The notes under the pieces: model-generated
The model's database searches: none
Told to the model about the DNA's origin: nothing
The model's input: the letters and a program-made list of their open reading frames with translations, nothing else
Shown: positions 34,101 through 40,808 of the stretch, one piece after another
How the letters are laid out: every line of letters starts with the position of its first letter
Position numbering within the stretch: position 1 is the stretch's first letter
Assembly: GCA_938040325.1 (NCBI GenBank)
Contig: CALHXW010000208.1
Coordinates: 1 to 50,194, forward strand
Reading direction: 5' to 3'
Length of the DNA: 50,194 nucleotides
Origin: an uncultured bacterium
Lineage (GTDB): Bacteria; Myxococcota_A; UBA9042; PHBI01
Program-made: the position numbers and the translations under genes

Positions 34101-37100
34101 TGAACGGGAATCGCACGCGGGGCTCACCCTCAGCGTTGGTATCGAAACAGGCGCCAAACGTCACGCCCGTGAGGGGGATACCGGCGAAGTCGGCCGGGTT
34201 CGGGTTCGACGACGCTCCCTGCACCGTGATGCAGCCCGTGATCACCGGCTTCTCATCGGCGCCGGCGCCCTCATCGACAACCTCAAGCGCACCCGCCAGC
34301 CCGATCGACCCGAAGGGCCCTAGCCCAGCGTCGCCATCGACATCAAGGTCCAGCGTCCAGGCGCCGGCGGCCTCGCGACGGAACTCGCCTTCGAGCTGGT
34401 CGATGACGATGCCCCTAAAGGGCTCCCACAGCGAACCGTCAGGAACGTCGACCGCGAGTGTCAGGGCGCCACCATGGGTATAGGTGCCGGTCGCGGTCAG
34501 CTCGACCTGTGGCGGGTGGGTGCCTGCCCCGCCATGGGCCTGCGCCGGCCCGATGGTCTTCTTCAGCTCCACCGTGATGGTGTTGGTGGCAGGCGGTCCT
34601 TGCGTGTGCTGGACCTCGAAGCGAGCGTGCTCGACACGGACGCCACCGATCTTGGCGTCCACCAGCGTGAACTCCGCTGTCCAGTTGGGGCCCGGCGTGA
34701 TGCCGAGACCGATGTCGTACCAGGTGTCGTCGTTGGGGACTCTGACCTTGCCAGCAAACGTGGGCTCGACGGTCTTTCCGCCTCCGTCGGCATCGACAAC
34801 GCAGACGCCGCCCTCAAGGTCTTTGAAGAGAAACTGGCCGATATCCAAGACGGGATTTCCCTGGGTGTCGACCTGCTGGTAGCCGAAGTCGGTCACGTCG
34901 AGACAGCCCTCGATGAGGCCGCCCTGGCTGTCGACGGTCAGCAGCCCCGACACGGCGATATCGTCGCCAAGCGGGCCGAGGTCCAGCGACGAGCCGACAC
35001 CAAGGTGCAGTTCCCAGTCCCCTGCCTGCCGCTTGAAGATGCCGTTGATGGTGTCGACCTCAAGCCACGGCGCCGGCGTCCACGGGGGAGCGTTCTCTGC
35101 GAGGCCGACTGTCCACACCGTGCCGTCCGCTTGGCTCAGCGCGCCCGAGACCGCAAGCGACAGGCTGCCGACGTTCATCGTGCCGGCAATGGTCGCGTCG
35201 GTTGTGCCGTCATGGTCGAGCGTGATGGTCGTGCCCGTCAGGTTGAACGCGCCGACCGTCAGCGTGCTGGTCAGGCCCAGGGTCATGGTCCAGACGCCCG
35301 GCATCGGGGCGATGTAGCTGCCGACGAAGCTCTGCGGGCTGCCGAAGACCATGGCCGTGCCCGACACGTTGATGGACTTTCCGACAGGATCGCTGTCGTC
35401 GTCGCGACTCAGACACGCAGAGACGCTGAGCGTGGCGTCCAGGGTCGGGACACCACCAAGGTTGCTCACCGAGCTCGGGCTTGGCGTGCTCCAGCACGAG
35501 TCAAAGCCGCCGTCTGGTTCGGTGACAAGTGAGCCCGTGAGCATGCGCGGGGGCATGCCGGCAATCGCAAGCTCGGCCGTGATGGGGTTCAGCGACAGCG
35601 TCCAGTCCGTGCTGTCAGCGGTGGCGGTCCCATTGATCGTACCGGCGAGCGACGAGGCTGTGAGGCCGGTGAAGGGCGTCCACGGCGCCAAGAGGCCAAC
35701 CGAGAGCTGGTTGCTCTGCCCCTCTTTCCACTCGCCCATCAGCTGCAGCGAGAGGGTGTCGGGTCCACCGGCGGCACCAAAGAGGTGGATGGGGCTTGAG
35801 ATCGTCAGCGTCTTGGTCGGCGGGTCGCCCGGTGCGAACGCGGGCGCGCCGGGAAGGCTTGGGCCCTGTGCGGTGGCGCTCTTCCACTCGAGGCCGACGT
35901 TCGAAAGCGGCAGCTTGTGCAGGCTCTGGCTTCCCAGGGTGCAGGTCATGCGCCAGTTCTCAGCGTCACCGGGAAAGACCTGAGCGGTCACCTGGTGGTC
36001 TTTGCCGGCGACGGTGATGCTGGCTTGCGCCTCATAGATCCAGCTGTCGGTTGCGACGGTGTAGCAGGCGGTGAGTTTCACCTGTCGGAAGTCGACGCCG
36101 ACGATGGTCAGCTGCTGCTGGTTGACGTCGAGCTGGCCGAGTCCGCAATAGGCGCCGCCGTTCTGCTGTGCTTTGCCTTCGATACCGGACTCGAAGCTGA
36201 CCATCCCGAAGGGCCCGAGGTCGATCTCGACGCCGACAGCAGCGTTCACCAGTTGCCAGGTGCCAGCCACACGCTCAAGGGTCGCGTCGACGCGGGCTCC
36301 AATGGCGCCAACGCCGCCGGCGGACACGATCTTGCCGGAGGCTTGCCACTCTAGGTCGACGCTGGTGTCGGCGGTCCAGACGCCCTCAACGGAGAGCGCG
36401 TAGGGTCCATCGGCGAAGTCGCCGCGGATGGTGATGACGTCGTTGCCGCTCGTGTGGTCGACCTTTACCCACGCGTCCGTCAGCGTGAAGCTGCCGAGGG
36501 TGAGGTCGTTGACGTGGGCCTCGAAGGTCCAGTCATCGCCGGGCTCGAATGTCGCATCGAAGTCCAGGCTGTTGTTGCCCCACGTCAGCTTGCCGTCGGC
36601 CTTCAGGTCGAGGGCCGGCAGCGGGCTGCCCGGTGCGAAGCAGGTCTCGAGGTGGGCGTCGCTGATGTCGATGCCGGCCACGCCGGTGAGCTGCGGTGCT
36701 GCCCCGCGCAAACACCCGCTGAACTCCTTGCTCTGGCCGTCGTAGGTGAGCGCTCCCATCGCCGAGACGGCGCCGAAGGGGGCGAGCGTGACGTCGCTGT
36801 TGGCGCTGAGGCTTCCGCTCCAAACGCCGGCTGCTGTTCGAGCCAAGCTGCCGCTGACCTCTTCGATCGCCAGCGTCGGCACCTCGCTAAAGGGCGCCCA
36901 TGTGGAGCCATCGAGCTGGTCGATCGTCAGCGAGAGGGCGCGTGTGTCGAAGGCGAAGGTGCCTGCCACATCGACGACCAGGTCGTCGGCAGCGACGCCG
37001 TCGTGCAGCGTCATCCGCCCGGCGAGATCCACGTCCCAGACGTTGCTGGCGGTGGGCTTGCAGACCTGGATCTCGGGACCCACGCCGAGCGCTTTCGGAT

Positions 37101-39615
37101 CGCTGATGTCGACGTTGAAGGTCTGGGCCGTGCTGCTGAACGCCGGGATCGCCTTGTCGACGTCACGCCCGATGACGTCCCAGTTGTCGAGCACGAAGGG
37201 GTGGACCTCGAAGCTGACACACCAGTCGTGGAGAGGCAGGTTGGCGCTTGGCACATAGAGGCCGCGCACATCGATAGGCCCGGAGCCAACGCTTGATGTC
37301 GCCGCGAACGGGAAGCGAACCCTGGCGTCGCCTGCATCGTCGGTATCGAAGCAGGCGCCGAACGTGATGTCATCGAGCGGGACGCTGTCGAAGTTGTAGG
37401 CGCCATTCAGAGGTGCCGTCGCCGCGATGCAGCCACGAATCCGAGTGCCGGACTCGGTCACGGCCAGGTCGCCTTCCAGCTCGATGGTGCCGAATGCACC
37501 GCCTGCTTCGAGCTCACCGGCGACCTCGAGAGCAAGGTTCCAGCCGTCGCTATCGCGGCTGAAGGAGCCTTGGATATCGTTGACAACGAGGTGGTCCACA
37601 GGCTCCCACGAGGTAGGATCGGTCGAGCGGACGTCGAGCTCTAGGTCGCCGCTGTGCGCGTAGTCACCATCGATGGTGAGGGTGACGGTGTCACCGCCTG
37701 GGCCGGCGATCGTGAGCTTCGCGTCGAGCTCGATGTCGTTGCCGGCCGGCGAGTGGTCGACGGTGAACGTGAGCTCATCGAGCGTCCAGCCGCCCATGTC
37801 CACGTCTTCCAGCTCGATGGTGGCCGTCCAGTTCGGGTCGGTTGTGTAGCTCAAGATCACCGGGTGCCAGACACTCTGGCCGGGAAACTGGAACTCGCCG
37901 GTGAACTCCGGACGGATGTCGACCCCGCCTGCGCCGTTGTCGACGAGGCAGACATCGCCGGTGAGGTTGCGGAACGAAAACCCTGCAAGATCGGTCGATG
38001 GAATGTCGACGGGGTCCAGACAGCCTGGCACGAGCTGGCCCGTGCTCGGGTCGATCGGCAGAGTGTCCTGAAGGTCCAGCAGCTCGCAAAGGGGCCCAGT
38101 CTTGACCGACCGCAGCGGGTCGGCGACGCAGCCTTGAGTCGCGTGGCAGATCTCAGCGCCGTTGCAGGGCTCGCCGTCGTCGCACTCGGTGACCTCGGTC
38201 TCGCAGGTACCGGTCGCAGCGTTGCAGCTGTCGTCGGTGCACGGGTCACCGTCATCGCAGCCGCCGGGGCAGGCACAGGCGTCGAGCACGACCTCCGCCG
38301 GAGCCGACATGCTGAGGCAGCCGGAGTTGGCGCTCAGCTCGCCGAGGGTGGCGCCGCTGATGCCGTCCGCGCTGGCAACGGCGACGACGCGGTAGGTGCC
38401 CGCGCCTAGAGCAGTCAGGTTGAACGTGCCGGTCGGGAAGGGACCTGCGACCACGGCATCCAGCTCGTCGATCAATACGTAGTCGATGCGAGATGCCGAG
38501 CCGTTCGACGACGCTTGGACGACGTACGGAGCCGGGTCGGTCAGGCAGAAGTCGGTCGAGCTGTAGACCGTGAGGTCGCCCGCGTCGAGGCTACAGCCCG
38601 TGCAGCCAGGCACAGCAGCAGACACCTGCGTGACCGGGCACCGTGACTGGGACCGGCTGACGGTGAGATCGACCGAGCCCGGAAGAGCGTTTGGATCGGC
38701 CTGGTGACTGCCGATGCTGAGGTTGTCGCCCGTGCAGGTCGGGGCGAACTGCGACAGGCAGCTGCTGGGGTCGGTGCTGACCTGAGGCGCGACGGGCTTT
38801 GGCTCAGCGAGGATGTTGGCCACATCGAAGCGGCCCTTGACCCCTGTAAACGTGCAGGTCACTTCGGCATAGAGTCGAAGCTGCTGGTCCCCGCACCCGG
38901 TTGCCTCCAGTCGATAGCTCGACAGCGTCAGATCGGTCTCGCCGTCGAGCGCCTGGCCATTGGCGAACCACTGCACCGACACGGGGCTCGCGCCGCCGCT
39001 GGTCGTGAGCTCGGCGTCGACCGTTGTGCCGCCGCAAAACGAGCCGGTGACGATGGGATCGGCCACCGTCACGATGGGGCAGATCGGGTTGGGCGCTGGG
39101 CAGGCGACCAGCCCTTGGGCCTGACCGCAGGCACCTGTCGCGGAGTCCGTGACAACCGCGCTGTAGGGAGCGGCGTTGTTGAACGTTGAGCCGCCCTGCG
39201 CATCGCCGCAGAAGCTATAGTTGCCGCTGCCGCCAGAGACGCCCACCGCGAGGACGTGCTGGTCGCTGATGGGGTTGCAGACAACGTCGACAGCCACATC
39301 GAGTGTGCCGTCACAGCTCGCGGACGCCTGGCACTTGTAGGGGCAGTCGATCGTGCCCGAGGTCGGCGCAGCATCGCCAGCGCCGTCGGTGACCTGTCCG
39401 CCCCAGGTGGCGAGGTGAGCGAGCTGAGTGCCGGACGGGGTGCTGCCTGCCGTCCAGGTGTAGTTGCCGTCGCCGCCTGTCACCGTTAGGGTCAGTGTCC
39501 CTTGGCCGCCGGCAGGATCGCAGACGACCGTCGCGTCGACCGACAGGTCTTGGGCCAACGCCGAGCTGGTTGTGGCCGCGAAGCAGGCGACAGAAATGAG
39601 GATAAAACGCATCAT
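25168..39615 (-). CDS. 4815-aa giant secreted protein: N-terminal SprB-like/Ig-like domains, about ten repeated WxPF/LGPFG beta modules, inserted TSP3 block, LamG-like domain, Cys-rich C-terminus with poly-Q/poly-G tail
   Basis: Single uninterrupted ORF; Sec signal [22 protein letters not shown]; start overlaps upstream stop (ATGA); repeated SWEPxxxLxVxxIxGxFxRxxxGWxLxLxVxxxLxLGPFGxIxLxGxL; ends [20 protein letters not shown]. Confidence 0.9.
   Translation of the reverse strand: [4815 protein letters not shown]
28540..29190 (-). other. LamG/concanavalin-like lectin domain in the giant protein
   Basis: [33 protein letters not shown]...[10 protein letters not shown]...[28 protein letters not shown]. 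Confidence 0.65.
31340..37640 (-). repeat. About ten copies of an unassigned WxPF...GxFxR...W.L.....LGPFG...GxL beta module
   Basis: Examples: [147 protein letters not shown]. Confidence 0.8.
32068..32343 (-). other. TSP3-type block inserted within one WxPF/LGPFG module
   Basis: [126 protein letters not shown]. Confidence 0.8.
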
Positions 39616-40808
39616 CGCCCAGCCTCCGCGTCGAGGATCGCTTGAGCCCGCGCAACGACCTTGGGATGGGCGTCATTGAGAGCGTGATTGAGCAGCAGCT
39701 GGACGTCTTCGCGGTACGCAACGCGGGTGAGCAGGCCAACCGCATCGAGGCGCTCTGTGTAGCGCTCCGCACCATCGAGGATGCGCTGAATGGCGACGAC
39801 CGCCCGCTGAGGGGTGTCGAGCTCGAAGAGGTGGAGGGCCGCGTCGATGCGGACCCGAACGTCGGGGCTGCGAACCGCTTCGGCGAAGAAGGTCGGCGCA
39901 TAGGCATCCCAGATAGGACGCCCCCGCACCTCTTCGACGATGAACGCAGAGCTCATCAGCCCGCCGCGGCGCGCCATGTCCACCATCACCGGCTTGAGTG
40001 CCTCGACCTTGTGTCCGGCTCGGTAGAGCAAGATCGCCGCTTCGGTCGCAATCTTGAAGGTCTCGTGGGTCGTTAGGGACTCGACGAAGCGCACATTGTC
40101 GACGTTGTTGCGAAGGTTAAGCCCACGAAGCGCAGATAGGCGCTGGGCAGTGGTGTTCGGCGCTTCGATGAAGGCGCGAAGGCGCGCTTGAGCGTCCAAG
40201 TCGTCGGGCTTGTCGGCATCGGCGTAGGTACGTCGCCGCTTCTCACGGAGGACGGCGAGCTGGTCGCGCACGACCTCGCGTTGCTCCAGGAGCGTCATCG
40301 GGCGCCCGTCTCGCTGGGGGTATTGCCAGCTGCCGCGCAGAGGCCCGTCTTCAGGCGTCGGCAGGTTCGAGCGCGGTTCTGGATCTGGTTCCGGCGTTCG
40401 GTCCATGACGTAGGGCGGCACGACCAAGCGCAGCTGCGGATCCGGTCCGGTCGGCGGTGCCAACACGACCTGGGTCTCGAGCAGCTGGCCGCCTTGCTTG
40501 TCGATGGCGTCCTGGAACGCGGCGTGTGGACCACTACCGCCTGCGACTGTCGGATCGGCAGCTCCCGCAGCGCCCGCAGGAGACGGATCGGTCGCAGGTG
40601 GGGTAGGCGTCGAGCCGCTTGTGCCGCCGGTGGTCGGGACCCCAGACGACACGCCAAGCCCTTGGGGATCGCCTGAGCGGTCGCCGGTTGCTTGGTCGCC
40701 ATCATCGCAACCAGGCGCGCTCAGGGCGAGGACGAGGGCGAGGGTGAGAGCGCTGCCGCGTAGCCGAGCGGCTGCCGCGGAGGACGCGGAAAGCGTTTCC
40801 ATCATCAT
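39612..40808 (-). CDS. Lipoprotein with C-terminal HEAT/armadillo-like helical repeats
   Basis: Start overlaps upstream stop (ATGA); lipobox ALSAPGC; Pro/Gly/Ser/Thr linker; C-terminal AALHLFELDTPQRAVVAIQRILDG...LLTRVAYREDVQLLLNHALNDAHPKVVARAQAIL. Confidence 0.75.
   Translation of the reverse strand: MMMETLSASSAAAARLRGSALTLALVLALSAPGCDDGDQATGDRSGDPQGLGVSSGVPTTGGTSGSTPTPPATDPSPAGAAGAADPTVAGGSGPHAAFQDAIDKQGGQLLETQVVLAPPTGPDPQLRLVVPPYVMDRTPEPDPEPRSNLPTPEDGPLRGSWQYPQRDGRPMTLLEQREVVRDQLAVLREKRRRTYADADKPDDLDAQARLRAFIEAPNTTAQRLSALRGLNLRNNVDNVRFVESLTTHETFKIATEAAILLYRAGHKVEALKPVMVDMARRGGLMSSAFIVEEVRGRPIWDAYAPTFFAEAVRSPDVRVRIDAALHLFELDTPQRAVVAIQRILDGAERYTERLDAVGLLTRVAYREDVQLLLNHALNDAHPKVVARAQAILDAEAGR

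Noticed and set aside
32977-34323. 448-aa (+) ORF, plus the overlapping (+) ORFs at 34474-37296 and 41633-43597
   Set aside because: All antisense to continuous, domain-bearing (-) genes; treated as high-GC frame artefacts.
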